DNA of 64,000 bases, from contig NW_005200670.1 in NCBI RefSeq assembly GCF_000372725.1, positions 110,246-174,245 of the forward strand, read 5' to 3'. The notes beneath the pieces are model-generated. The model was not told where the DNA came from. It did not search any database and worked only from the letters and a program-made list of their open reading frames with translations. Below, in pieces: positions 8,715-19,589 of this stretch. Position 1 is the stretch's first letter, and every line of letters starts with the position of its first letter. The DNA is from Emiliania huxleyi CCMP1516. Lineage: Eukaryota > Haptophyta > Isochrysidales > Noelaerhabdaceae. The position numbers were made by a program, and so were the translations under genes.

Positions 8715-10611
8715 TCATCCTGGCGTGTCCGATAAAACTTGGGCCAGACCGCAGATGCTCTGATCGGCTACAGAGTAGCCTGCTAATGAAGGCGCGTCGC
8801 AGTAGATTTCCCGAAGCCTCGAACTTTCCCAGTCTGGTAGCCAGTGGTCAAACGTATTGATGTTAAAGCTGTCATTATTCTCGATGGCTCGGGCATCCTT
8901 GGTGCTGGCAAAGCTCTTGCACTGAAGTGCCGTCACACGCCCAGTGTACGTCCCATTAGAGCAAAACTGGACGGAATCCGCGAAGAAGATGCGGGAGTCG
9001 AAGCCTAGGTATCTGTTGGAAAGGATGGCGTTGACCGCCAAGCCGAGGAAGACGCAACCAGCCAGCGTTCCGGCATGGCTGACTGCCTCAACGACATCGA
9101 GCCACAGGCGCGAGTTCTCTCGCGTAAAGCGACTCGCCCGCGCATGGACAATGCCGGCCAGGAGCGACAATCCGACGGCGCAACCCTTGTACAGGATCAC
9201 GGTCCGCGCAACCTCTCGGGTGTCGACCTACAGCAAGCAAGTACGAGGACACTTACCACCAAGGCATGATTTGCACGCACTCGAAGCGCACCACTGCAAT
9301 GGGTGCAAGATCGTCGTCATGTCGACCGTCGTTGCGGATGGCGAAAGGCAGGCCGATCACATCGTACCCAACGAGCGTGAGGTAGTAGCAGATCATCCAC
9401 GCCACGTCGAGCGCCCACAGCGACCAAGCATAGAGGCCAATGAGCCGCCGCTCCTTGAAGCCGAGCGTAAAGTGGTGCGACTGGAACTGCGCCATCGAAC
9501 CCTCGTAGATGCCCCGCTGTCGACTACTCAGTAGGTATCCATACAGCATGTCGTCGAGATCAAACAGGAAAGACAGCGACATGGAGCTCAGCACAATATC
9601 CGCCGCGGTGGCGCCTCTGAAGGCCAGAGGGGCAGCGCACGCGGTATACGCCGGCAGCAAGATGGCTCGCACGGTAATGCCGCAGTACACGGGAAGGAAG
9701 ACGGTAAGCCACGAGTGTAGCGCCGCTCGTACCGGCGGCTCGCCCTCGCGGATGTGCCGGTGTGTCTTGAACCCAAGGATGCAGCTGCGCAGCGTGCCGA
9801 CAAAGTCGCGACGGATGACGAAGTTCATGTTGATGATGGAAAGGACCGCGCACAGCACGTTCACCGTTGGCACGCGGTCAAGACGCGTGTGCAGATACAT
9901 AAACTCCTTCTCGAACGCATCCTGGAAGACGGCTCCGAAGCCCTTGAGCCAGTAAATGAGCGTGCTGGCGTCGTAGTAGCCGAATGTGAGGACGAGCTGG
10001 ACGCAGGAGAGGGAAATGAAGAGGGTCCACGCATGGACGACGTTGCGGAGCGGCATCCGTGAGAAGATAAGCCACACGCAAAACGAGAAGAGGTCGCACT
10101 GCGCCCCCTCGGCCACCGCTCCCTCTGACAGTGAGTGGGAGATCGCTGTGCGCAGCTCTTGAAAGAGTTCATCGTCGTCAGTGGAGGTGCTAACTGAGCT
10201 GGTACGCTCTGGCTCGAGCCAGTCCCTCTCCACCACAGCATCCAACTCCTCCGCACTTGCTGCGCCCTTCTCCTCACCACCCTGCACTTGTCTGACCGCC
10301 TCATTCTGCTCCAGCTTTGCCGTCAGCGTGGCTAAGCCCGCGGCCAACACGCGCTGTTCCGCCTCCATCTCACGCATCCAGTTTTGCACCTCTGGCGGTA
10401 GATTAGCCAAGGCGGGAGGTGCCGATGAAGAGGCGGCGGGAGGTGCCGATGGAGAGGCGGTGAGTGCGCCGTTGAGGCTCCCGCGAGGGACTCCCATATC
10501 ACGCCCCGATGTGGCTGAGACGCAGGCAGCGACGGAGGAAGCTTTGTCGCTGACGGGCGTCTGCGTCACCCGGCGCAGCGCAGGGCGCGGGCCGGCTGCT
10601 GTGTCGCCCAT
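8715..10611 (-). CDS. multi-pass membrane protein of unknown function
   Basis: Two long minus-strand frames join across a short intron. The first (from the ATG at 10611) has about 160 soluble residues, with a Ser/Pro/Ala linker and a heptad-like stretch (EVQNWMREMEAEQRVLAAGLATLTAKLEQNE), followed by several hydrophobic segments (CVWLIFSRM, LFISLSCVQLVLTFGYY, VLCAVLSIINMNFVI, AWMICYYLTLVGY). The second (about 9227 down to 8715) adds two more helices and a luminal-looking loop with Cys and an NGT sequon. The exact splice pair between roughly 9227 and 9275 is uncertain because the most obvious GTAAGT donor at 9256 does not keep the frame. Topology resembles a channel or transporter-like membrane protein, but I recognise no family motif. 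Confidence 0.65.
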
Positions 10612-11295
10612 TTTCGAAGTAAAACGGGTTTTAATATCGTCCCATGAAAGTACGAGACCTTTCTTTTTCTACATTGAAGCTTGCTCTTTGGAATATAATG
10701 TGGACTGCGGGTTTGCGATAAGGAGCGACTCCTCGCGCTTATTTTCATCTTTTACTCTTTTGTTGTGGATGCGGGCGCGGCGCGCGGCGCCGAGCCTGAC
10801 GGCCCTCCCACTGCTCGCCAATCTCGCCCCTCCCACTACTCGGTTGCCCAGTGGGCGGCTATCCAGGCGGCTGAGAAGGCGGCATAGCGGCACACAGACA
10901 CAAACAGGCTCACAAGACACACAGCCAGTTGGCTGCCACACATCCTGAGTTGGCGCACACATAACTCAAGGCCACATCCTCCCTGTCGCCCCCCCCAGCA
11001 CTCCACGGTGCCAAGGAGTACAAACAAGGGCACAACAAACAACAGACGACAGGAAGTGATATGCGAGGCTAGAGCGGGCTTGCTCCACCTCTAGCAATCT
11101 CACCGGCCGGCGAGGCACGGACGAGACCGTGTGTGGGGTCTAGTGAGGTGTCTACGGACGCCCTCCTCACGGGCTAGCTGCCTGCGGCAAGCCCTTCTCG
11201 CACTCAAGAGGAAAACGTGTAAAAAAAGAATACACTCGTAGTAACCAGCTGAAAGCGCTGGGCGAAGCCCGGCGCGTTCGCTCCCACTCTACTCC
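10612..11295. other. intergenic between divergent genes
   Basis: This is the 5' flank of the membrane gene (minus) and of the AP2 regulator (plus). A block near 10887-10942 (CACAGACACAAACAGGCTC, GGCTGCCACAC) resembles sequence at 46308-46370, so it is probably another dispersed repeat. No gene is supported. Confidence 0.5.
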
Positions 11296-14200
11296 ATGAC
11301 CAGCTCCGGGTCCGGGGACGCGCCGGGGACGCTCCTCTGGCAGGCCTCGCGCGCCGTCGAGAGCGTCGCAACCCTGAGTGTCTGTGATATCTGCGGCAAC
11401 AGCTTCCAAAACGCGGGAGCGATGAAGGCGCGCGGCGGGCGCCGCCTGCCCACCTGCCGACCCATTCCCTGCCTGCCGGCACGGACCCCCGAAGCGCCCT
11501 GCTGCTCCCCGGCCGCCACCCGCCGCGGCCCCATCATCCCCTCCTCGCCCCCTCCTCCCCCCTTCTCGAATGCCCCCCGGCGCCACCCACCTCCCACCTG
11601 CCGCCGCCTCCCGCCTCCCGCCCTCACCACCCCGCAGTCGCACCGGCGGTTCTGCAAGCCGGTCGAGGCGGGCGGGGGAGGGCCGCCGCAGCCGGTCAAG
11701 AAGCGGCGTGTCCGCTCCGCCGAGGTGCTCCCCCCCACCACCAACCCCCCTCTCGGATCAAGTTTCGGCGAGCCAGCAGACGCGCCCCGGATCTTGCTGC
11801 AGGAGCCGCTGCTCGACTGGGAGCAGGAGCAGATGCTGGGCGAGCGGGCGGTCGACGCCAAGCTCTGGCCCGGCGCTTACGCCTCCGGCTGGCGAGCTCA
11901 CCCTACAGCCGCGGGACCGAACCCGCACTGGATTCGAGACTCGGGAGGGTATGGTACTAGGCGAGTGGTCCCAAAGTACCGAGGCGCGGAGAAGCGCTGC
12001 CACTGGTCGTACGTCTCGCCCGAGGGCGCGAGAGTAGCCGAGATGAGTCGAGAGGCAGCCTGGAGAAGCCGAGAGGCAGTCGAGAGGCTGCCGGAGATGC
12101 AGCCAGGAGACGCAGCTCCAGATTCGGCAAATGCGGACCTGGGAGGAGGGGGAGCGGCTGCAACGACGCCCGGATGGTTCTCTTCTTCTACCCCTCTTCC
12201 AGGTGCGCGCATCACCTCCAAGAGCGCCGCGCTGCAAGCGCAGCCCGACGGGGGGCTGAGCGCAAAGGCGGCGCAGGAGGAGATGCCGAGGATGGTGTCG
12301 CAGAGCGAGGAGGCAAAGGCGGCGCTGCGCGAGGCGGCACGGCTCGGCCTGCAGCTCGTTCGCTCGTCGCGGTCGAACACGGGCTTCAAGTGCGTCGCCA
12401 ACATACCCGAACCCACCCTCCCCTACCCCACGGTACCCGAACCCACCCTCCCCTGCCCCACGGTACCCGAACCCAGGTGCGTCGCCTACAACGCGTGCTA
12501 CGCCAAGCGGCCCTTCAAGGTGCAAGTCACCGAGGGAGGCCGGCAGCTGCGCCTCGGCGACTTCTCCACGGCCGAGGAGGCGGCGCTTTGCTACGCGAAG
12601 CACCTCGCGTCGGAGAAGGCGGTGGCGGCGGCGGCGCTCATGCAGGTGGAGGACTCCGCCGACGCGCAGGCTTTGCTCGGAGGCGGAGGAGACGGCGGAG
12701 GAGGCGGAGGCGGAGGAGGCGGAGGCGGAGGCGGAGGAGGCGGAGGCGGAGGCGGAGGCGGAGGCGGCGGAGGAGGAGGAGGCGGAGGCGGCGGAGGCGG
12801 AGGCGGAGGCGGCGGCGGCGGAGGAGGAGGAGGCGGCGGAGGAGGCGGNNNNNNNNNNNNNNNNNNNNNNNNNNNNNNNNNNNNNNNNNNNNNNNNNNNN
12901 NNNNNNNNNNNNNNNNNNNNNNNNNNNNNNNNNNNNNNNNNNNNNNNNNNNNNNNNNNNNNNNNNNNNNNNNNNNNNNNNNNNNNNNNNNNNNNNNNNNN
13001 NNNNNNNNNNNNNNNNNNNNNNNNNNNNNNNNNNNNNNNNNNNNNNNNNNNNNNNNNNNNNNNNNNNNNNNNNNNNNNNNNNNNNNNNNNNNNNNNNNNN
13101 NNNNNNNNNNNNNNNNNNNNNNNNNNNNNNNNNNNNNNNNNNNNNNNNNNNNNNNNNNNNNNNNNNNNNNNNNNNNNNNNNNNNNNNNNNNNNNNNNNNN
13201 NNNNNNNNNNNNNNNNNNNNNNNNNNNNNNNNNNNNNNNNNNNNNNNNNNNNNNNNNNNNNNNNNNNNNNNNNNNNNNNNNNNNNNNNNNNNNNNNNNNN
13301 NNNNNNNNNNNNNNNNNNNNNNNNNNNNNNNNNNNNNNNNNNNNNNNNNNNNNNNNGGAGGGAGAGGCGAAGAGGAGCGCCTTCAGCGTGGTCGTGTCGA
13401 GGACCGCCTCGTCAGGCGCCCAGCCGGCCGCTCCGTGCGCAGCAAGGGCCGCGCCACCCCCCTCCTCCTCCTCCTCCGCCGCCGCCACTGCCACCGCCGC
13501 CACCACCGCCGCCGCCATCCCCGCCGCCGCCGCCGCCGCCGCCATCCCCGCCGCCGCTCCCGCCGTCGTCTTCGCAGCCTCTGGCGCAGCCTCTGGCGCC
13601 GCAGCCGCGTGCGCCGCTGGGGCCAGCGCCACAGCCACCGCTTCCACGGTCCCCCCAATGGCCGCGACGTCAGCGCTGCCGCCGCCCACAGCCACCTTGC
13701 CGCCGCACTCCGCTGTGCAGCCGCCGCCGGGGCAGACGTTGGGGCAGCCGATGGCGTCGGGGCAGCCGATGGCGTTGGGGCAGCCGATGGCGTTGGGGCA
13801 GCCGATGGCGTTGGGGCAGCCGATGGCGTTGGGGCAGCCGATGGCGTTGGGGCAGCCGATGGCGTTGGGGCAGCCGATGGCGTTGGGGCAGCCGATGGCG
13901 TTGGGGCAGCCGATGGCGTTGGGGCAGCCGATGGCGTTGGGGCAGCCGATGGCGTTGGGGCAGCCGATGGCGCCGCCGCTGCAGGTCGTCACTCTCCACT
14001 CGGACCTCCTCCCGTATGACATCCTGATCAGCCGCTGCCAGTCCGACTCCTCCGCCGCCAGCTCGCGCCCGCCCTTCGCCTCGCAAGACTCGTTCAACTC
14101 GCAGGCCAGCTCGGATGCCGCCGGCGAGACGACCTCTGGCCGCCGCCAGCAGCCCAAGGCGTACCCGCGCGTCTACCCTCGCGCCCGGAAGAGGCACTCG

Positions 14201-14545
14201 CTGGGGTCCGTGTTCCGCCCCGCCGCACCCGAGGCCCCCTCGGCCTCGGCGGCGGCCGCCTCCTGCGCAGCGGCCGACAGCAGCTCTGTCGCCGCGGCTG
14301 GCTCCTTGGCGGACATGTCGATCGGGTCGATCGCGGCGGGGTTCGGGTACTGTGGGGGTAGGGTAGATGCCGCTCCCGCAGTCGAGCTCGCACACCCGGT
14401 GGCGGCGGCGCCAACCGGCGTGGCGGCAGCGCCAGGCGGGGTGGCAGCAGCGCCAGTCGGCGTGGCGGCGCCGGTGTTCGCGCTTGCCGCGGCGGCGCGC
14501 CTGCCGTCTCACGACGTGCGGCTGCGGCGCGAGCACACGGCGTGA
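11296..14545 (+). CDS. zinc-finger plus AP2/ERF-domain putative transcription regulator (gapped)
   Basis: The gene starts with a C2HC-like finger, CDICGNSFQNAGAMK joined over a GC-AG intron (11428-11637) to SHRRFCK. A basic patch (KKRRVR) follows, then a segment with RCHWSYVSPEGARVAEM that resembles an MBD/TAM-type DNA-binding fold (weak). An AP2/ERF domain follows: NTGFKCV, then after intron 12390-12476, AYNACYAKRPFKVQV, GGRQLRLGDFSTAEEAALCYA. AP2 domains bind DNA, so a nuclear regulator is inferred. The AP2 part runs into a long Gly codon tract and then a 508-base run of Ns (12849-13356), so the middle is unknown. After the gap the likely frame is Ala/Pro-rich, carries a 6-residue repeat about 12 times, and ends at 14545. 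That the two sides belong to one gene is an assumption. Confidence 0.6.
12390..12476 (+). repeat. GT-AG intron made of GTACCCGAACCC repeats
   Basis: The intron starts GTGCGTCGCC, which is repeated (12 of 13 bases) at the start of the next exon at 12477. The rest is about three units of ACCCGAACCCACCCTCCCCT. The same unit fills the intron at 24942-25084 in the phosphoglycerate dehydrogenase fragment. Confidence 0.8.
12849..13356. other. assembly gap (508 N)
   Basis: A run of unknown bases starts inside a GGC/GGA triplet tract and is followed by unrelated sequence. The gap probably marks a collapse over simple-sequence DNA. Confidence 0.99.
13738..13972 (+). repeat. 18-bp coding minisatellite (MALGQP)n
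   Basis: About 13 nearly perfect tandem copies of GGGGCAGCCGATGGCGTT encode a hexapeptide repeat Met-Ala-Leu-Gly-Gln-Pro in the presumed coding frame. The near identity of the copies points to recent expansion. Confidence 0.85.
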
Positions 14546-14943
14546 GCACGGGGCGGCTCTGCGGCTCTTCCGCCGCGACTTGCGTCGACTCTGTGTTGAG
14601 CTATATTCGTTGGGTGCGTTCATGAGGTGTGTGAAATCTTGGAAACAGCAAACACGGGGCATGCTTGATTGCTTCCTGGGAGTGCGGGACGTCTCACCTG
14701 TGCACCGGCCACCGCGTGTACACGGCTCTGTGTGTGTGCGCGCACGTGTGTGTGCGGCCAAATATGTCTTCGCGGCTATTTCGCCTGAGGAGCTACGCAG
14801 AGAAAACGCTACCGTCCGGTGTCGGACCTTGCTTGAGAGCCATGGTTGATGTCGACGTGTTCTCGGATCGAGTCGGACACACCTCTCGTCTCGTCTCACC
14901 CACACACACAGAAGAGTAGCTTACTACTACTGTGTACTGTCTC
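14546..14943. other. intergenic, convergent gene ends
   Basis: This is 3' flank of two convergent genes. A TG-rich stretch lies near 14728-14752. Nothing else is recognisable. Confidence 0.6.
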
Positions 14944-15984
14944 TCACCCACAGTCACTGTGCTGGCCTCGACCCGGCGGCGGGAAGGCTCGCCGGACCGA
15001 AAGTTCGGCGGCGAGCCTCTTCTCCATCGCCTCGTGCGCCCTCAGCGAGAGCTCGAGCCGCCCGCCCGTGTCCCGGGCACGCATCGCCTCGCGCCTCGAC
15101 GCGGCAGAGAGGCCCTCGAGGCTCGCAAAGGAGAGGAGGTGCGCCGTTGCCGCCTCGGCGTCGGCGACGCCCCACGCGTCGCGGTACGGCGCTATCAGCG
15201 CCGCGTCCGCCGACGAGCGCCGCTCGGCGCTCATCCACGCCGTCAGCACTGCGAGCAGCCCGGGGTGGAAGGCCAGCGGCAGCAGGCCCAGCGTGCGGCA
15301 CGCCCGCGAGAACTGATCGGCCACGGGGCGGCACCGCCCCGCACCGGTCGGCTGGTGGAGCCAGCGGTGGTGTGCCCCACGACAGCCGCCCCCTCGCTCC
15401 GCTAGCAGATCGATCCGGCTCTGCAACGCCCGGCCGGAGGACCTCACCCTCTCAATCTTCTGGACGATGCTCGGCGCGTCGGTGCCAACCCACGTCGAAA
15501 TGCCGGCGTCAGTGTCCATGCGGACTACGACGCTGCATTCGTCCGGAACGGCCTTAACCAGCACTCTTCCAACGCAGCGAGTGAGCACGACGAGGCGGCC
15601 GGCGGACGACTCCTCCACTCTGACCACCTCCAGGAGCGGTGTCACGGCACCGACGAGGGCGCCTCGCTTCGGCACCTGGACGAGGCACGAGTGGTTATCG
15701 ACAACGGAGCGAGAGATTGAGGCTGCCTGCGCCGGCGAGGTGGTCAAAAACTTGAGTCTCTCGCCGGGCACGAGCAGGTGCTGGTCGGAGAAGCCCAAGG
15801 CGGGGAGGGACCGTCGTCGCAAAGCTAGCCAGGTGGCTGCGCCCACGCCCGGTCGTGCTGGGTTGTCGAAGGAGGCCCTGCTTTGGTGGCTTGGGAGACG
15901 GAGCAATGCGGCGCCGTGGAGAATCGAGAGCTGCAGCATGGGTCGGACAGCAGCGGAGGCACACCTCTCTCGCACCGGTGCCAA
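14944..15984 (-). CDS. LON substrate-binding-domain-like protein
   Basis: A single 346-residue open frame reads from 15984, with an alternative in-frame Met 16 residues later. Residues ~50-140 (LPALGFSDQHLLVPGERLKF ... LVQVPKRGALVGAVTPLLEV ... GRLVVLTRCVGRVLV) follow the beta-rich pattern of the LON N-terminal (substrate-binding) domain. The family's ATPase and peptidase domains are absent, so it belongs with stand-alone LON-domain proteins, not Lon protease. The first ~45 residues are Ser/Arg/Ala-rich without acidic residues, so organelle targeting is plausible. The C-terminal ~180 residues are alpha-helical and unrecognised (FASLEGLSAASRREAMRARD). The gene has no intron in the window. The domain call rests on pattern, not on a search. 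Confidence 0.65.
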   Translation of the reverse strand: MAPVRERCASAAVRPMLQLSILHGAALLRLPSHQSRASFDNPARPGVGAATWLALRRRSLPALGFSDQHLLVPGERLKFLTTSPAQAASISRSVVDNHSCLVQVPKRGALVGAVTPLLEVVRVEESSAGRLVVLTRCVGRVLVKAVPDECSVVVRMDTDAGISTWVGTDAPSIVQKIERVRSSGRALQSRIDLLAERGGGCRGAHHRWLHQPTGAGRCRPVADQFSRACRTLGLLPLAFHPGLLAVLTAWMSAERRSSADAALIAPYRDAWGVADAEAATAHLLSFASLEGLSAASRREAMRARDTGGRLELSLRAHEAMEKRLAAELSVRRAFPPPGRGQHSDCG

Positions 15985-16120
15985 CGAAAAAAGAAAAGCG
16001 CCAAGCTAAAAAACCCCAAAAATTAAGCGGCCATAGAGTAAACAAACACGGGTTCTCCGAGGGAGCTCCGCGCTTGCCGCCTCTACTCGGAGCTAGTAGA
16101 CACCAGCGATCTCGCTGCGC

Positions 16121-16166
16121 CGTAGGTAGGTAGGTAGAAAGGTGAAGAACAGCCAGGCTCGGACTG
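16121..16166 (-). repeat. R3 repeat tail, second copy
   Basis: This copy is nearly identical over ~45 bp to 3396-3440, including the GTAGGTAGGTAG microsatellite. It sits just upstream of an AT-rich gene 5' flank. Confidence 0.7.
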
Positions 16167-16527
16167 GCGTATGGCCACATCGATGTGGGGGGCCGCGAAG
16201 AGCAGAGCACCAAAAAGAATAAAACAAAAACGTGACAAAAGTCAATCGTGAGCGCGCTGGCGTCTCTCCGCTCGTTTGCTCGAATAGCACCGCGGCTCCG
16301 CGCAGCACGCGGCTCGACCACCGGACAGCAGTCAGCACCGACCGCGGCTCGCGTCTCGTGCGACCAAAGCATCTCTCCTCTCTCTCTCCCAAAGCACCGC
16401 GGTTCGCCCCACTGTGACGAACGACACAAGATTTGGCTCATACCCCAAACAAACAACCTAAAACTTCGCGCCCTTGTCGTGCCAGTGTGCTGTGAGAGAC
16501 GCTGCTTTAGAATTCTTTTCCCATTTT

Positions 16528-17880
16528 ATGGGCACCAAGAGGGAAAGCATCCGCGGCCTTCGACCTATGCTGGGACTGATCCTGGCCGGCTGCTCGCTGC
16601 AGGCGCCGCTGGCGCCCAGGAGCGGCACCATCGCCGCCGCGCGCGTTCCCGCCGTCGGGATGGACGAGACCATGCTCGAGAAGGCTCTCGCCGGCGAACT
16701 CGCCGACGAGGGGCAAGCGAACCCTTACATGGCGCCTTTGCAGCGAATCGTCCCTCGCCCCATTCCTCTCGCCGCCCGAGCCTCCCCGACCCTGTAGAGT
16801 GAGGTCGGATGGGCCGACTACCTCGACAAGAACGGGCAGCAGAGCTACAACATGAACCAGCGGCCATCGCTCGCAAAGGACGGGTACTATACTGCCAGCG
16901 TGATGAAGGTGCTCACATCTCTCTTTCCCTGCTTGCTCACTAATCGCCCTGCTGCCGTTCGCGTCCTCCTCACGCCGCCCTCCCCCTCCCACCATTGCCT
17001 CCTCCTCCACCCCACGTCCCTGCCAGTCCTCTCTCCGGTGGGCTGCTCGCTCCGCCGCCCTCGCATGCACACACGTATGCATGCATATGCCCCCGCCCCC
17101 TCCCTCAACGCCGCCGCCCCGTGCCTGGCAGAGCCCGTTCGCGGTCGTCACCGACTGGGCCTTTGGGCTGAAGGGCTTCATCTCCGACCCACTCGGTTAG
17201 ACACAGACACAGACACAGCTGCGCGCAGATGGCCAGCCTCTCCCTCGCCCTCTCCGCCACCCTCCGTCCGAGCCGCCGCCGTCCACGCCTCCACCTCCGC
17301 CACCGACCCGCCCCCTTCCACCCCTCCGCCTCGCACCTGCCTCCGCCTCGCACCTGCCTCCGCACGCGCCTCCCCCCCCCCCCCCCCTCCGCCATCACTG
17401 CACCGCGCCTGCCCGGGAGCACAGGCACCGCCTTCCCAACCATCTCCAACGACCCGACCGGCGGGCGGTCCTTTGGCCCCGGGTTCAACGGGGGGGGGGG
17501 GCCCCCCTTCGGATGGGTCCGAAATTTTGGGGGTTTTTATTTGGGGGGGGGAGATTCCCCGCCCCGGCCCGGAATTTTCCTTTGGGGGGGGGGGGGGGCC
17601 TCCCCGGGGTTGCCTTGCGCCCTTTCCCCGGGGGGAACCGGGGGCGGTTCAACCCGAAGCCCAAGGGTTTTGCCCCGGGCATGGGGTTTACGGGGGCCCC
17701 CCCCCCCCCCCCCCCCCGGACTAGATGCTGAAATGAAAAGACTGGTTTGACTTCGCGCCCCCCCTGGGTGCGACCGTGTGCTGCTGTCGGACACTGTGGC
17801 GTTGGCGACGCTGACATTCCTTGGCGGCGGCGCGATGCTGCGGCTGCTACGGCAGAGGAGCGGGCGTGGTGGCGCTCAGG
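16528..17880 (+). CDS. putative plastid-targeted protein, unknown family, interrupted by damaged sequence
   Basis: Exon 1 (16528-16731) encodes a basic start, a hydrophobic core (MLGLILAGCSLQAP) and an Arg/Ala-rich stretch, the shape of a signal plus transit peptide for a secondary plastid. Frame-consistent exons follow: 16798-16908 (SEVGWADYLDKNGQQSYNMN), 17132-17195 (SPFAVVTDWAFGLKGF) and one from 17425 (GTAFPTISNDPTGGRSF). The first intron (16732-16797, 66 nt) is GC-AG, the next two GT-AG. After 17485 the bases look corrupted. A later segment at about 17770-17878 (SDTVALATLTFLGGGAMLRLL) reads as a membrane helix ending at a GTAAGG donor and may be the next exon. I do not recognise the protein. 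The 3' end is not established, so the end coordinate is a guess. Confidence 0.5.
17485..17722. other. aberrant homopolymer-rich stretch, probable sequencing artefact
   Basis: Bases here fall almost entirely into doubled or longer homopolymer runs (GGGG, CCCC, AAA, TTTT) unlike any flank, with G-runs of up to 15 and a 21-C run near 17698. This looks like mis-called low-quality sequence laid over the end of a real exon, not biology. Confidence 0.7.
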
Positions 17881-17898
17881 TAAGGGTGTCTCGCCTGC

Positions 17899-18228
17899 AC
17901 GCCAAGCCGATTCCCCGCCATGTGTTGCAGCGTCTCCGCCCGCTCCCGCAGCTGCGCCTGTGCGACAGGGCGGCCGTGCGGGTCCGAGGTGCCGGAGGCT
18001 GCACTGACACCGCACAGTCCCCGCGTGAGGTTGGCAAAGGGAAGATTGCACCACCGCGAGGGTGGGCGAGGGCGGCGGCGACGGCGTGGGTGTGCTCGGG
18101 CTGTGCGCCTGCAGCTTCTCACGCCGCTTGGCCTCGGCCTGCTCCTGGAGGTCACGCAGATAGCTGCCTCCCGCCTCACCGCCGCTGGAAGGCTCGGCAG
18201 CAGTGCTGCTGCGCGTGCCGAGGCGCAT
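17899..18228 (-). CDS. small hypothetical protein, two exons seen
   Basis: Exon 1 starts at the ATG at 18228 (MRLGTRSSTAAEPSSGGE ... LRDLQEQAEAKRREKL). A second coding segment (SGTSDPHGRPVAQAQLRERAETLQHM) ends near 17899 at a GC donor. Both read as helical, charged and coiled-coil-like. The best join keeps frame with a GC donor after the AAG CT at ~18111 and an acceptor near 18002. The continuation toward 17880 would overlap the plus-strand exon there, so one of the two models is wrong at its 3' end. Family not recognised. Confidence 0.35.
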
Positions 18229-18239
18229 GAGTGTCTTGT

Positions 18240-18960
18240 GTGATCGCCCGGCCCTTTTTGCGCGGTTGGAGGTCGTTACAACCGTCGATCGGATCCCGAT
18301 ACACGTTTCTTCTGGAAGCCGTCGCCTGCGCCTTGTCTGTCGTGTGAATCGTGCGTGTGCGAGAGGCTTGGGTTGTAAAATCGAGATCTGCTGAAGCACC
18401 GTCTCGCCGGCGTCCACCAAGCCCTAACGAACCAATCTCTCTCTCTCTCTCTCCAAGCCCTATAAAAATCAGTGGATTGCAGTGGCACACCACCTCGGCC
18501 GCTGCCCACCTCGGGCTGAGCAGCATAGCCCGGCCTCGGCCGCAGGGCTGAAGCCGTCGAGCAGCCAAGCCGCCTTGTCCACCTGCTGGACTGTGGCTGC
18601 GGCCCGGGAAGCACGCCGTGCGAGCGCCAGGTGGGAGCGGCATGTCATTGAACGCGTGCGGGCGATTTTACTGCCCGGGGCGCGACTCAATGAAGAAAAA
18701 CAGCGTTCTGTTTCATATAGTCCTCAAGAACCCTAGGCGCGGTGGTGTGAGAGCCCAGAAACTCTCGCGAGTTTTCGCTGCACCCACTGACTGGTAAAGG
18801 GGAGGTGCCAAGGAAGGAGGCCATCCAACCTGTATCGCGCGCCTATTGATCTGTCAATGAATGCCACGCATCGGATCCCTCCTTTGTAAGAGTAGTGGCA
18901 AAGTAAGAGTGGAAAGAGAAAAAATGATCGCGGTTTGTGGACCCGGTTTGAGAGCCCCTC
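18240..18960. other. no supported gene
   Basis: Short open frames exist on both strands around 18470-18730 but show no motif or consistent splice sites. A CT run lies at 18436-18452. I see nothing else. Confidence 0.5.
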
Positions 18961-18965
18961 CTCAA

Positions 18966-19430
18966 GACCTCCTCGGCGGGCGTTGGCAACGCCTCGAGCG
19001 GCGGCACGCCCGCCTCCGTTGGCCACTCCTACGCCTTCGGCAACACCGAGGAGAAGGCCCGCCGCCTAAACATGGGCTGCAAGGCGCGCGGGCAGCCCGG
19101 CCAACCCTTCGACCACAAGAACGGCCACGGCTACGTCAAGGCGCATCGCGGTTTCTACCACGACGCGATCTTTGTCAAGCGCAACAACTTCAACCTGCTG
19201 CTCCACGAGACGTTCGGCGGCGGCTTCTCGCCCACCGCCGTTCTCAAGCTGCGCCGCCTCGCGCGCAAAGCCGCGCGGCAGCGTCGACCGCACGGCCTAC
19301 TCGCCCAAGTACTCGCTTTCTTTTATGTCCCACCATGCAGAGCGCATCTCTCTCTCTGTTGTGCGAGGCGTGAACCGCGCCATTCGCTCTCACCTGGCAA
19401 CCCTGTCTGCACGTCTCGCGCGCGCGTGAA
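18966..19430 (+). pseudogene. partial unknown protein, frame inconsistent
   Basis: A plus-strand frame reads GGTPASVGHSYAFGNTEE, then QPFDHKNGHGYVKAHRGFYH, then NFNLLLHETFGGGFSPTAVL, up to about 19280. The continuation that looks coding (GSVDRTAYSPKYSLSFMSHH) is in another frame with no convincing splice pair, so the copy is probably decayed or misassembled. No start is visible upstream. The conserved-looking His, Asn and Gly pattern suggests a real protein family, but I cannot name it. Confidence 0.35.
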
Positions 19431-19589
19431 CCAGGCCCCAAATGACGTGTGAGTGTTAGAGTTTGTCCCGGTTTGTTGTTGTGGACCGGCCATGAACAAG
19501 GTTGACACGCCTTTCGAATTCGTTCGATCGCATTTCATCGATCCCATCCCCAAGGGATTACACGCACACGCCGTCGCTCACTATTCGGC

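Noticed and set aside
11296-14157. Very long frames on both strands running through the N gap (over 790 codons)
   Set aside because: They are open only because Ns and GGN triplets carry no stops; the amino-acid content is poly-Gly, poly-Arg or poly-Ser. Only the finger/AP2 frame and the post-gap Ala/Pro frame look coding.
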